Shown: positions 1-6,364, numbered from the stretch's first letter. The stretch is DNA of 15,065 bases from Bacteroidaceae bacterium (GCA_017561285.1 JAFZDG010000184.1:1-15065); one strand, 5' to 3'. A program made the numbers and translations. Notes: a model not told the origin generated them from the letters alone.

Positions 1-51
1 CCGGGACCTCTTCCTTACCAAGGAAGAGCTCTACCGCTGAGCTACATTGGC
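1..51 (-). tRNA. tRNA-Thr (anticodon GGU), 3' part cut by window edge
   Basis: Read on the minus strand from 51, the sequence gives a 7-base acceptor strand (GCCAATG), a D arm GCTC/GAGC with loop AGCGGTA, and an anticodon stem CTTCC/GGAAG closing loop TTGGTAA. The anticodon is therefore GGT, which decodes threonine ACC/ACU. The T arm and 3' acceptor strand lie outside the window. It is the last of four tandem tRNAs. In Bacteroidales the gene after this set is normally tuf, which would lie just beyond position 1 (known gene order, not seen here). Confidence 0.92.
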
Positions 52-64
52 ATTATTTCTTTTG

Positions 65-137
65 AGCGGAAGACGGGGCTCAAACCCGCGACCCTCAGCT
101 TGGAAGGCTGATGCTCTATCGACTGAGCTACTTCCGC
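65..137 (-). tRNA. tRNA-Gly (anticodon UCC) with altered elbow
   Basis: This is a complete 73-base cloverleaf on the minus strand. The acceptor is GCGGAAG/CTTCCGC with discriminator T and no encoded CCA. The D arm is GCTC/GAGC, and the anticodon stem TCAGC/GCTGA encloses CTTCCAA (anticodon TCC). The T stem is GCGGG/CCCGT. The D loop reads AGTCGATA, so position 19 is A instead of G. The T loop reads TTTGAGC, so position 56 is T instead of C. These two bases normally form the G19-C56 elbow pair, and here they change together to A-U. All stems are sound, so it looks functional rather than decayed. Confidence 0.96.
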
Positions 138-145
138 AACTTGCG

Positions 146-228
146 TGGGCGAAGATGGATTCGAACCACCGAAGGTAAAAACCAGCAGATTTACAGTCTG
201 CCCCATTTGGCCACTCTGGTATTCGCCC
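146..228 (-). tRNA. tRNA-Tyr (anticodon GUA)
   Basis: This is a complete 83-base class II tRNA on the minus strand. The acceptor is GGGCGAA/TTCGCCC with discriminator A and no encoded CCA. The anticodon stem GCAGA/TCTGC encloses CTGTAAA (anticodon GTA). A long variable arm, as expected for bacterial tRNA-Tyr, precedes a T arm with the normal TTCGAAT loop. It lies 8 bases upstream of the tRNA-Gly and 28 bases downstream of tRNA-Thr(UGU), so one precursor transcript is likely. Confidence 0.96.
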
Positions 229-256
229 TTGTGCATTTAAAGCCTTTCTCTTTTTG

Positions 257-330
257 AGCCTCTTGTCGGATTCGAACCAACGACCCCGAGATTACAAATC
301 ACGTGCTCTGGCCAACTGAGCTAAAGAGGC
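257..330 (-). tRNA. tRNA-Thr (anticodon UGU)
   Basis: This is a complete 74-base cloverleaf on the minus strand. The acceptor is GCCTCTT/AAGAGGC with discriminator T and no encoded CCA. The D arm is GCTC/GAGC, the anticodon loop TTTGTAA gives anticodon TGT (threonine ACA/ACG), and the T stem GTTGG/CCGAC carries loop TTCGAAT. The anticodon stem CGTGA/TCTCG holds one U-U mismatch at pair 29-41, with the other four pairs intact. It is the first tRNA of the cluster, closest to the promoter at 374-403. Confidence 0.95.
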
Positions 331-335
331 AAAAT

Positions 336-374
336 GCACCGCTCGACAGATATTTACTATTGTCAAGCGGGTGC
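336..374 (-). other. Imperfect inverted repeat in the tRNA leader
   Basis: The arms 336-348 and 361-374 pair over 13 positions with one bulged base and one G-T pair around a 12-base loop. On the minus strand the 5' arm begins at the last base of the -7 promoter element. The transcript would therefore open with most of this stem-loop, six bases before tRNA-Thr(UGU). It could be a 5' processing signal or a DNA-level operator. No protein or RNA family is recognised. Confidence 0.5.
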
Positions 375-403
375 AAAGTTAGATATATTTTTTAATCCAC
401 AAA
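374..403 (-). promoter_or_regulatory. Promoter of the tRNA cluster
   Basis: On the minus strand a TTTG element (400-403) is followed after 18 bases by TAACTTTG (374-381), a full match to the Bacteroidetes -7 consensus TAnnTTTG. The predicted start is near 367-369, about 38 bases upstream of tRNA-Thr(UGU). It lies in the 103-base gap after hpf. No terminator is obvious after hpf, so read-through from the rpsU operon may add to this transcription. Confidence 0.7.
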
Positions 404-433
404 AATATTTTCATCATTTTTTTATTCAAAGAG

Positions 434-727
434 CTACTTTTTTTTCTTTGTTTTCTCCAATTGACGCTCAAGAGCCTCTACAGCGAGGTCAACAGCCTCT
501 TCAAATGTATCGGCGACCTTACTTGAGAAGAGATCTTCATTTCCTGCTAAAAGGAGTTTAAGTCCGGCCTCTTTATTCATTGAAGTCTCGGGTTTTACAA
601 CCTTCAACGTTACTTCTACATCCATAATTCCGTCATGAAAACGGCTTAATTTAGACACTTTCTTTTGGATAAATGATTCGAGTTGCGCTGTTGCGTCAAA
701 GTGAATCGCTTGAATTCTAACGTCCAT
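434..727 (-). CDS. hpf: Ribosome hibernation promoting factor, short form (HPF/YfiA family)
   Basis: This 97-residue protein matches the short hibernation-factor family (S30AE domain), which binds the decoding region of the 30S subunit and inactivates ribosomes in slow growth. Visible features are the N-terminal strand MDVRIQAIHF, a first helix with a basic stretch (FIQKKVSKLSRF, 19-30), a beta segment DVEVTLKVVKP (36-46), a second helix at about 73-93 (FEEAVDLAVEALERQLEKTK) and a lysine-rich end. The long-form C-terminal dimerisation domain is absent. The start codon lies inside the end of xerC: the genes overlap by 11 bases and ATG precedes the xerC stop by a few bases, so translation is probably coupled. 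Unlike every other start in the window it has a full Shine-Dalgarno sequence. The rpsU-xerC-hpf context fits a role in ribosome management. Confidence 0.93.
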   Translation of the reverse strand: MDVRIQAIHFDATAQLESFIQKKVSKLSRFHDGIMDVEVTLKVVKPETSMNKEAGLKLLLAGNEDLFSSKVADTFEEAVDLAVEALERQLEKTKKKK

Positions 728-1625
728 AATGTCCTCCTTTTTTTTCTGCCCTTGGATGGGCGTGTTTGTAACTTTGTTTTAATTCTTCAAAAGTTATATG
801 TGTATAAACTTCTGTTGATGCTAATGAACTATGTCCTAAAAGTTCTTTGACACTGTTTATGCCGGCCCCATCGTTGAGCATCGCCGATGCAAAAGTATGT
901 CGCAGCACGTGTGGGCTTTTTTGGGGTTGCGTAGATACACCATTCAATGCTCGCCGCACAATAAGATATACCATCTTGTCGTATAATGGTTCTCCACCAC
1001 TGCGCACAAAAAACGTTTCGGCACCTACTCCCACCACATCATCTCGCAAGGCTCTATAATGCGCTATGGCTTCTTGCAGGGTTTTACCATAGGGTATAAT
1101 GCGTTCCTTCCGGCGCTTTCCCATCACACGCAACTCACACGCCACGTTATCTACCGCCACATCTTTCAGCCCCACCAATTCGGCTCGTCTCATACCGGTT
1201 TCATACAGCATTGCCACTATAAGGCGATCGCGAACAAGCTCAAAGCACTCATCAAGAAGCGGAGTATCGAGCACACGATTCATTGCATCGGGCCGAACAA
1301 AGGTTGGCAGTGTCTTACGAACTTTAGGCAATTTAACTCCGGCAACAGGATTCTCTACCACCTCGCCCCTACTTTGCATATATTTATAGTAGGAACGCAA
1401 AGCCGACACCTTGCGGCTTATGGTTCGTGGCGAAAGTCCTTGCTCGCCGAGCGAAATAATCCAATTACGCACATCGTCGCTCTCGACCGGCATCACATCG
1501 GCATCGCTCCGCAATCCGCTACGAAATGCTACAAACTGCTCCAAATCTTTCTTATAAAACAAAGCGGTATAAGAAGAGTAATTCTTCTCATACCGCAAAT
1601 ACTTTAGAAACAGTTCTACATTCAT
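717..1625 (-). CDS. xerC: Tyrosine recombinase XerC
   Basis: This 302-residue site-specific recombinase of the Xer type resolves chromosome dimers by strand exchange at dif with a partner Xer protein (family knowledge). The N-terminal SAM-like core-binding domain spans about 1-95. The catalytic domain follows with the full set of active residues: Arg146 in TGMRRAEL, Lys170 in GKRRKER, His239 and Arg242 in HVLRHTFAS, His265 in LGHSS and nucleophile Tyr274 in EVYTHI. Length is normal for XerC/XerD. It starts 72 bases after rpsU with no clear promoter of its own, so it is probably co-transcribed with rpsU. A 6-bp hairpin ends two bases before its ATG and may restrain translation. It could equally be labelled XerD, since the two are hard to separate by motif. 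Its housekeeping location argues against an integron or mobile-element integrase. Confidence 0.9.
   Translation of the reverse strand: MNVELFLKYLRYEKNYSSYTALFYKKDLEQFVAFRSGLRSDADVMPVESDDVRNWIISLGEQGLSPRTISRKVSALRSYYKYMQSRGEVVENPVAGVKLPKVRKTLPTFVRPDAMNRVLDTPLLDECFELVRDRLIVAMLYETGMRRAELVGLKDVAVDNVACELRVMGKRRKERIIPYGKTLQEAIAHYRALRDDVVGVGAETFFVRSGGEPLYDKMVYLIVRRALNGVSTQPQKSPHVLRHTFASAMLNDGAGINSVKELLGHSSLASTEVYTHITFEELKQSYKHAHPRAEKKGGHYGR
733..741 (-). promoter_or_regulatory. Strong Shine-Dalgarno sequence of hpf
   Basis: The minus strand reads AAAAGGAGG, then five bases, then the hpf ATG at 725-727. This complements the usual 16S anti-Shine-Dalgarno core CCUCC at good spacing. It lies inside the last codons of xerC, where it encodes Lys-Lys-Gly-Gly. 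The other protein starts in the window show no comparable motif. The best of them is AAGGTG before the S41 peptidase. Confidence 0.75.
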
Positions 1626-1626
1626 A

Positions 1627-1652
1627 GTAGCGAGTCAAATTACCAACGCTAC
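1627..1652 (-). promoter_or_regulatory. Hairpin touching the xerC start codon
   Basis: On the minus strand GTAGCG (1652-1647) and CGCTAC (1632-1627) form a perfect 6-bp stem around a 14-base loop. The stem ends one base before the ATG at 1625. A structure here would hinder ribosome loading on xerC, although the stem is short and could be chance. Confidence 0.35.
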
Positions 1653-1697
1653 GAATTTAAGAAGTTGTCTCGAGAAATGCAAATTTTTTAGCAAATT

Positions 1698-1889
1698 TTA
1701 TTCCTCTGCGCAGTGAAGTTGTTGAACATAAATAGCGCGCATCATCTTCTTGCGATTTGTAACAGAAGGCTTTTCAAAAGCTTGACGGCTACGCAATTCT
1801 TTAACTACTCCAGTTTTCTCAAATTTTCTTTTAAATTTTTTCAAGGCTTTCTCAATGTTCTCGCCTTCTTTTACGGGTACTACGATCAT
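1698..1889 (-). CDS. rpsU: 30S ribosomal protein bS21
   Basis: The 63-residue product is a full-length bS21. It has the conserved N-terminal MIVVPVKEGE, the basic helix FKRKFEKTGVVKELRSRQAF and the second basic stretch SVTNRKKMMRA. It binds the 30S platform next to the 3' end of 16S rRNA. In Bacteroidetes, cryo-EM work on Flavobacterium johnsoniae showed bS21, bS18 and bS6 covering the anti-Shine-Dalgarno sequence, which explains the lack of such motifs in most genes. Many Bacteroidetes nevertheless have a strong Shine-Dalgarno sequence before rpsU or rpsR. Here the rpsU leader is A/T-rich with no such motif, and the only strong one sits before hpf in the same operon. The gene heads the operon under a good promoter. 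Confidence 0.97.
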   Translation of the reverse strand: MIVVPVKEGENIEKALKKFKRKFEKTGVVKELRSRQAFEKPSVTNRKKMMRAIYVQQLHCAEE

Positions 1890-1940
1890 AGTTTTAATTA
1901 TATTATTTTTTAATTTCTTTCAGGCTCGGAAAATGTGGGG

Positions 1941-1972
1941 CAAAATTACACATTGTTTCTTTAATAACAAAA
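1941..1972 (-). promoter_or_regulatory. Promoter of the rpsU-xerC-hpf operon
   Basis: On the minus strand TTTTG (1968-1972), a 19-base spacer and TAATTTTG (1941-1948) match the Bacteroidetes -33/-7 consensus at ideal spacing. The predicted start near 1935 gives an rpsU leader of about 45 bases, A/T-rich and with no Shine-Dalgarno motif. Confidence 0.75.
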
Positions 1973-2080
1973 CATCCGAGTAGAAAATCGCAGTTTTTTC
2001 TCATTTTTTATTCTACACACCCTTATAAAAGGGGTAAAAAAGCTCCCAACACGCGCACAAACCTACAATCGGGGCTATCT

Positions 2081-2115
2081 TTTGCACAAGAATTAAAACA
2101 AAATAAGTATCTTTG
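2081..2115 (+). promoter_or_regulatory. Probable promoter of pepP
   Basis: TATCTTTG at 2108-2115 is a perfect -7 element. The nearest TTTG (2081-2084) lies 23 bases upstream, a few bases more than the 18-19 seen at other promoters here, so the -33 assignment is weaker. The implied leader before the pepP ATG is about 160 bases, unusually long for this window. Confidence 0.5.
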
Positions 2116-2204
2116 CGTTGCAATATCAGGTGGAATATATCTGCATTTATGCGAAAAAATCCATCAAAGTATGCATCAAAAAATAGACTGCATAGAATAC
2201 GAGA

Positions 2205-2260
2205 GGCGCAAGCTTCGGCATAAATATCTTATGTATGTACTATTTTTTGCGCCATATGCC
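2205..2260 (+). other. Interleaved inverted repeats in the pepP leader
   Basis: GGCGCAA (2205-2211) pairs with TTGCGCC (2247-2253), and GGCATA (2217-2222) pairs with TATGCC (2255-2260). The arms alternate in the order A, B, A', B'. The two stems are therefore either alternatives or a pseudoknot. They end 24 bases before the pepP start codon. Repeats this short could arise by chance. Confidence 0.3.
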
Positions 2261-2284
2261 AAATCTATATATATTATATAATGT

Positions 2285-4060
2285 ATGAGTAAAAATACCT
2301 TGCCTCGCTTAGAGACACTTCGCGCCGAAATGGCTCTACACAACATCAATGCATTTATCATTCCGGGTACCGATCCGCACCAAAGCGAATACTATGCCGA
2401 CCACTGGGGATGTCGCACCTGGATTAGCGGCTTTAACGGCTCGGCCGGTACCGCCGTTGTTACTACCGATCAAGCCGGACTATGGACTGATTCGCGCTAC
2501 TTCCTTCAAGCCGATGAGCAGCTGGCCGACTCGGGCTTTGTTCTATTCAAAGAAGGATTGCCCGACACACCTTCTATAGAGGCTTGGCTATCGACAGTAT
2601 TACCTGCCGGCGCTACAGTGGCTATAGATGGCACACTTTTCAGCACCACCGCCGTAGAAGGTATGATGGCGCATTTTGAGAAATATGGCATTTCGCTTAT
2701 TACAGACTTCACGCCTTTTGACAAGATATGGCAAGATCGCCCCACTCTCCCCGACACTCCATTTTTCGGTCACGACCTGGTGTACTGCGGCGAGAATGCC
2801 ACATCAAAAATTATGCGCGTAATGAAAGCCATCAAGGAAAGCGGTGCGGATGCTCTCTTGCTATCGGCACTCGACGATATTGCGTGGCTGTTTAACATTC
2901 GTGGCAAAGATGTCAACTTCAACCCTATGACCTATGCCTACGCCTACATCGATGACAACCGCAGCATACTCTTTGTGAAAAGCGAAAAACTTAACGAGGA
3001 GAACAAAACACACCTACGCGCCATCGGTGTAGAACAAATGCCCTACGAGGCTGTGTTTGACTTTGCCACATCGCTTTGCGACAAGAAGGTAAGCATCAAT
3101 CCCGCCAAACTCAACTACACATTATATAATAAACTCCGCACAACAACCGTACGCGAAAATGGCCCTATTGCTATGTTCAAGGCCATCAAAAACGAAGTAC
3201 AAATAGCCGGCATACGCCAAGCTATGGTACGCGACGGCGTGGCATTGGTGCGATTCTTCCGCTGGTTGGATAGCAACATCGACTTGGGTACAGCCACCGA
3301 GATAAGCGCAGCCCAACAACTACGCGCATTCCGCGCCGAGCAAAACCTCTTCGTAGACGAGAGTTTTGGCACTATTTGCGGATACAACGAGCATGGAGCC
3401 ATCGTACACTACTCGGCAACCCCCGAAAGCAATGCACTCATTCGCCGCAAGGGCTTCTTGTTGGTCGATTCGGGCGCTCAATACCTTGACGGAACAACCG
3501 ATATTACCCGTACGATTAGTCTGGGCACTCTCACACCCCAACAAAAACGCGATTACACACTCGTACTCAAAGGCCACATAGCCCTCTCACGCTGCCAATT
3601 CCCCGAAGGCACTCGTGGAGCGCAACTCGATGCAATTGCACGTATGCCCCTCTGGAAAGATGGCCTTAACTACTTGCATGGCACAGGACATGGTGTTGGT
3701 CACTTCCTCAATGTTCACGAAGGCCCGCAAAGCATCCGCTTGCAAGAGAACCCCACCCCCCTCGTACCGGGTATGATAACCTCTAACGAACCGGGACTTT
3801 ACCGCGCCGGCGAATATGGCATCCGTCACGAGAATCTTGTACTCACAGTTCTTGCCCAAGAGACCGAGTTTGGCAAATTCTACCGCTTTGAACCACTCAC
3901 ACTCTTCCCATTCGACAAGCGAGCATTAGATATGACAATACTATTCCCCCACGAAATTTCGTGGCTCAACGATTACCACCGTATGGTTTACGACCGACTC
4001 AAATCGTCACTTACATCGGAAGAGTGCGAATGGTTGCGCGAAGCCACCTCGGCTATCTAA
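2285..4060 (+). CDS. pepP: Xaa-Pro aminopeptidase (aminopeptidase P, M24B, long form)
   Basis: This 591-residue metalloenzyme removes N-terminal residues that precede proline. Its length and layout match the long three-domain form typified by human XPNPEP1 rather than the 440-residue E. coli PepP. There are two creatinase-like N domains (about 1-155 and 156-300) followed by a pita-bread M24 domain (about 305-550) and a C-terminal extension. The five expected metal ligands are present: Asp395 in LLVDSG, Asp406 in TTDIT, His469 in HGTGHGVGH, Glu502 in NEPG and Glu516 in RHEN. No signal peptide is visible, so it is probably cytoplasmic. The ATG at 2285 is preceded by an A/T-rich stretch without a Shine-Dalgarno motif. 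A carbonic anhydrase family gene follows after 35 bases, and the two probably share a transcript although no functional link is obvious. Confidence 0.93.
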   Translation: MSKNTLPRLETLRAEMALHNINAFIIPGTDPHQSEYYADHWGCRTWISGFNGSAGTAVVTTDQAGLWTDSRYFLQADEQLADSGFVLFKEGLPDTPSIEAWLSTVLPAGATVAIDGTLFSTTAVEGMMAHFEKYGISLITDFTPFDKIWQDRPTLPDTPFFGHDLVYCGENATSKIMRVMKAIKESGADALLLSALDDIAWLFNIRGKDVNFNPMTYAYAYIDDNRSILFVKSEKLNEENKTHLRAIGVEQMPYEAVFDFATSLCDKKVSINPAKLNYTLYNKLRTTTVRENGPIAMFKAIKNEVQIAGIRQAMVRDGVALVRFFRWLDSNIDLGTATEISAAQQLRAFRAEQNLFVDESFGTICGYNEHGAIVHYSATPESNALIRRKGFLLVDSGAQYLDGTTDITRTISLGTLTPQQKRDYTLVLKGHIALSRCQFPEGTRGAQLDAIARMPLWKDGLNYLHGTGHGVGHFLNVHEGPQSIRLQENPTPLVPGMITSNEPGLYRAGEYGIRHENLVLTVLAQETEFGKFYRFEPLTLFPFDKRALDMTILFPHEISWLNDYHRMVYDRLKSSLTSEECEWLREATSAI

Positions 4061-4095
4061 AACACTAAAACGACAAACATAAAAATACACTCAAT

Positions 4096-4617
4096 ATGGC
4101 TATTATAAGAAAAGTTCGCGGGTTTACACCCAAGATTGGCGAGGGCACTTTCCTCGCCGAAAACGCCGCCATCATAGGCGATGTAGAGATTGGTAACGAC
4201 TGCAGCATATGGTATGGCACAGTGTTGCGCGGCGATGTGAACTCTATTCGCATAGGCAACCGCGTAAATGTACAAGACGGCTCGGTACTTCACACCCTCT
4301 ACGAGAAGTCAACCATCCACATTGGCGATGACGTATCGATAGGTCACAACGTAACCATTCACGGTGCCGACATCCACGATGGCGCACTCATCGGTATGGG
4401 TGCGGTTGTACTCGACTATGCTGTAGTAGGCGAAGGTGCTATCGTAGCAGCAGGCTCGGTAGTAAAGAGCAAGACAGTCATCAAACCCGGCGAATTGTGG
4501 GCCGGCGCTCCTGCCAAGTTCGTCAAGATGGTAGACCCCGAGCAATCGAAAGAGATGAATCAAAAAATTGCCCGCAACTACCTCATGTACTCACGCTGGT
4601 ACACCGACGAAGAGTAA
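4096..4617 (+). CDS. Gamma-class carbonic anhydrase family protein (left-handed beta-helix)
   Basis: The 173-residue protein is built of hexapeptide repeats typical of a left-handed beta-helix (for example IGDVEIGNDC, IHIGDDVSIG, IGMGAVV, VAAGSVV), spanning about residues 12-140 and followed by a C-terminal helix. The three zinc-binding histidines of the gamma carbonic anhydrase family are visible as His66, His84 and His89 (SIGHNVTIHG). Also conserved are Arg45 and Asp47 in LRGDVNSI and Gln60-Asp61. It resembles the short YrdA/PaaY-type members, which lack the acidic loop of the archaeal enzyme Cam. Some of these hydrate CO2 and others have no proven activity, so the catalytic role is uncertain. 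It is transcribed after pepP and ends before a strong terminator. Confidence 0.88.
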   Translation: MAIIRKVRGFTPKIGEGTFLAENAAIIGDVEIGNDCSIWYGTVLRGDVNSIRIGNRVNVQDGSVLHTLYEKSTIHIGDDVSIGHNVTIHGADIHDGALIGMGAVVLDYAVVGEGAIVAAGSVVKSKTVIKPGELWAGAPAKFVKMVDPEQSKEMNQKIARNYLMYSRWYTDEE

Positions 4618-4688
4618 AGAGCGCAACACCACGATGTCATTAAGGGCTTTAAGGCCGTTAAGGCCCTTGAAGCAACCACTCAATACAA

Positions 4689-4741
4689 CAAGGCGCATGC
4701 AGGAATTACTCCACAGCATGCGCCTTGATTTATATTATTAT
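4689..4741 (+). terminator. Rho-independent terminator after pepP and the carbonic anhydrase gene
   Basis: A perfect 12-bp stem pairs CAAGGCGCATGC (4689-4700) with GCATGCGCCTTG (4716-4727) around a 15-base loop. An A/T-rich tail with several T runs follows on the plus strand. It stands between converging genes. On the minus strand the downstream sequence is not T-rich, so it mainly serves the plus strand, but the stem may also slow transcription leaving the S41 peptidase gene. Confidence 0.85.
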
Positions 4742-4751
4742 TTTCACTTTA

Positions 4752-6341
4752 CTACCGCCCCAATAATTTTCTATACTCCTCATCATTATTGATGATTTCC
4801 AGCCCTTTAAGATAGACAGCATCGATGGGGTTCATTACTTGGAAGTAGGCACTCATATCAAAGAGATCGCGGGCGATGAGGGCTTTGATTTGTCGGGCTA
4901 TCATATCGTGCGACTTGGCTGCTTCTTCGGCATCATACTCCACCTTGTCGGCATCGCCGGCTTCCTTGAGTTGTGCCATCATCTTGTCATCAACCTCAAA
5001 TCCGGCTATATACGATTCGATATTCTTATATTGTTTCTCCAATTTCTTGCGATTCTTGTCGATATACTTCATAGCAAACTGGCTCAGTGTACCTTTGGCT
5101 ACTATATCGCGATGATAGTCGGTATAGAGTGTTGTATCGAGTGGCACAAACACATCGGGCATAATGCCTCCGCCGCCGTAGATGGTGCGACCGGTAACGA
5201 GGGTTTTGTACTGCAACGAATCGGCAAACTGGATGCTATCGGCGTGCATCAACTCGCCATGCTTATAACGGTCGTATATGTCGCGATAATACTCTTTTTG
5301 GCCCTTGTCATAGGGTTTCTGTATGCAACGACCGGCAGGCGTATAGTAGCGCGAGACGGTGAGTCGTATCATAGAACCATCGGCGAAGGGTATGGGACGT
5401 TGTACCAATCCCTTACCAAAGGTGCGACGACCAACAAGTACCGCTCTATCCCAATCTTGCAAGGCTCCCGACACAATTTCGCTCGATGAGGCACTGCCTT
5501 CATCTACCAATACGACCAACTTATTCTTGACAAACGAGCCTTGTGCTTCGGCAACGGCTTCACTACGAGGCGACTTATCGCCTTCGGTGTAAACTACCAA
5601 CTTTCCTTTATCCAAGAACTCGTTGGCCATATATACGGCACTCATCAAGTATCCTCCGCCATTGTCCTGCAGGTCGAGAATGAGTTGCGACATACCTTGC
5701 TTGTGCAATTTCTGCATAGCCTCAACCATTTCGTCGTGTGTAGTGGCGGCAAAACGGCTCACACGTATATAACCGGTCTTGTCATCGACCATATAAGCTG
5801 CATCGACACTATAAATGGGTATCTGCTCGCGGGTAATACGAAAGTCGATAGGCTTGGTAACACCTTGTCGCAACACTCTCACATCTACTTTTGTACCCTC
5901 CGGTCCTCGTAGAAACTTACGCACATCGGCCGTTTTCAACCCGACACCGGCTATCACACTATCGTTTACGGCTATAATGCGGTCGCCGGCCTGCATACCC
6001 ACACGCTCCGATGGGCCGCCGGCTATGATTTGTACAACGAGCAAGGTATCGTTATCGATATTAAACTGTATGCCTATACCGCTGAAATTGCCTTCCAACG
6101 GCTCATTCAGCTCTCGAGTCTCCTCTGCGGTTGTATATGAAGAGTGCGGATCGAGCTCTTGGAGCATATGATTGATCATATCCTCTACAATCTCTGTTTC
6201 GTTGACCGTATCGACATACATTTCACGAACAGCAAACACTGCGGTATTGAGTTTGCGCATAGCATCGCTTATCTGCGCCATAGCAACACCCATAACAAGG
6301 GTTGCCCACACACAAACAATCAGAGCATATATTCTTTTCAT
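4752..6341 (-). CDS. S41 family carboxyl-terminal processing peptidase
   Basis: This 529-residue envelope serine protease belongs to the CtpA/Prc family. Members cleave proteins from their C-terminal side in the periplasm. A signal peptide (about 1-22, ending VAMA before QIS) exports it. A PDZ domain covers about 83-165, with GIGIQF at 89-94 and the typical QAGDRIIAVND at 117-127. The peptidase core follows: DLQDNGGG at 223-230, the nucleophile motif GSASSSE with predicted catalytic Ser285, and the general base Lys310 in RRTFGKGLVQ. The C-terminal 150 residues are rich in charged helices. It is 23 bases after coaD and is the last gene of the parE-coaD operon, an order I associate with Bacteroides relatives. 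Its start is preceded by AAGGTG, a partial Shine-Dalgarno match. Confidence 0.93.
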   Translation of the reverse strand: MKRIYALIVCVWATLVMGVAMAQISDAMRKLNTAVFAVREMYVDTVNETEIVEDMINHMLQELDPHSSYTTAEETRELNEPLEGNFSGIGIQFNIDNDTLLVVQIIAGGPSERVGMQAGDRIIAVNDSVIAGVGLKTADVRKFLRGPEGTKVDVRVLRQGVTKPIDFRITREQIPIYSVDAAYMVDDKTGYIRVSRFAATTHDEMVEAMQKLHKQGMSQLILDLQDNGGGYLMSAVYMANEFLDKGKLVVYTEGDKSPRSEAVAEAQGSFVKNKLVVLVDEGSASSSEIVSGALQDWDRAVLVGRRTFGKGLVQRPIPFADGSMIRLTVSRYYTPAGRCIQKPYDKGQKEYYRDIYDRYKHGELMHADSIQFADSLQYKTLVTGRTIYGGGGIMPDVFVPLDTTLYTDYHRDIVAKGTLSQFAMKYIDKNRKKLEKQYKNIESYIAGFEVDDKMMAQLKEAGDADKVEYDAEEAAKSHDMIARQIKALIARDLFDMSAYFQVMNPIDAVYLKGLEIINNDEEYRKLLGR

Positions 6342-6364
6342 CTTTTCACCTTATATAATTAAGT

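Larger units (their letters stand above)
1890..2284. other. Divergent intergenic region between rpsU and pepP
   Basis: This 395-base stretch has no gene that I can support. It holds the rpsU promoter on the minus strand (1941-1972) and the probable pepP promoter on the plus strand (2081-2115). Between about 2122 and 2284 lies a pepP leader of roughly 160 bases. The leader contains two interleaved inverted repeats and the direct repeat CATCAAA at 2162-2168 and 2174-2180. The short reading frames crossing the region have no recognisable content. Confidence 0.7.

Noticed and set aside
42..236. Minus-strand open frame across the tRNA genes
   Set aside because: It spans two complete tRNAs and the end of a third, so it cannot be a coding gene.
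717..745. Possible programmed slippage at a run of eight A (738-745) that would fuse XerC to Hpf
   Set aside because: Loss of one A would join the frames, but the run is explained by Glu-Lys-Lys codons and the overlap with hpf by ordinary coupling. No stimulatory structure is seen.
1059..1607. Plus-strand open frame of 182 codons opposite xerC
   Set aside because: Antisense to xerC, whose active-site residues are all present; the frame has no recognisable content.
717..1625. XerC as the integrase of a mobile element inserted beside the tRNA genes
   Set aside because: It sits within the conserved rpsU-xerC-hpf order. No attachment-site duplication of a tRNA end, cargo genes or composition shift is visible.
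2162..2180. Direct repeat CATCAAA with a 12-base period in the pepP leader
   Set aside because: Two copies of a 7-base A-rich word in A/T-rich leader DNA are weak evidence, and the site lies downstream of the predicted promoter.
4642..4668. Hairpin AAGGGC/GCCCTT between the converging genes as a minus-strand terminator
   Set aside because: The stem is only six pairs, the loop is long, and no T tract follows on the minus strand.
4839..5489. Plus-strand open frame of 216 codons opposite the S41 peptidase
   Set aside because: Antisense shadow of a protein with complete catalytic and PDZ motifs; no start signals.
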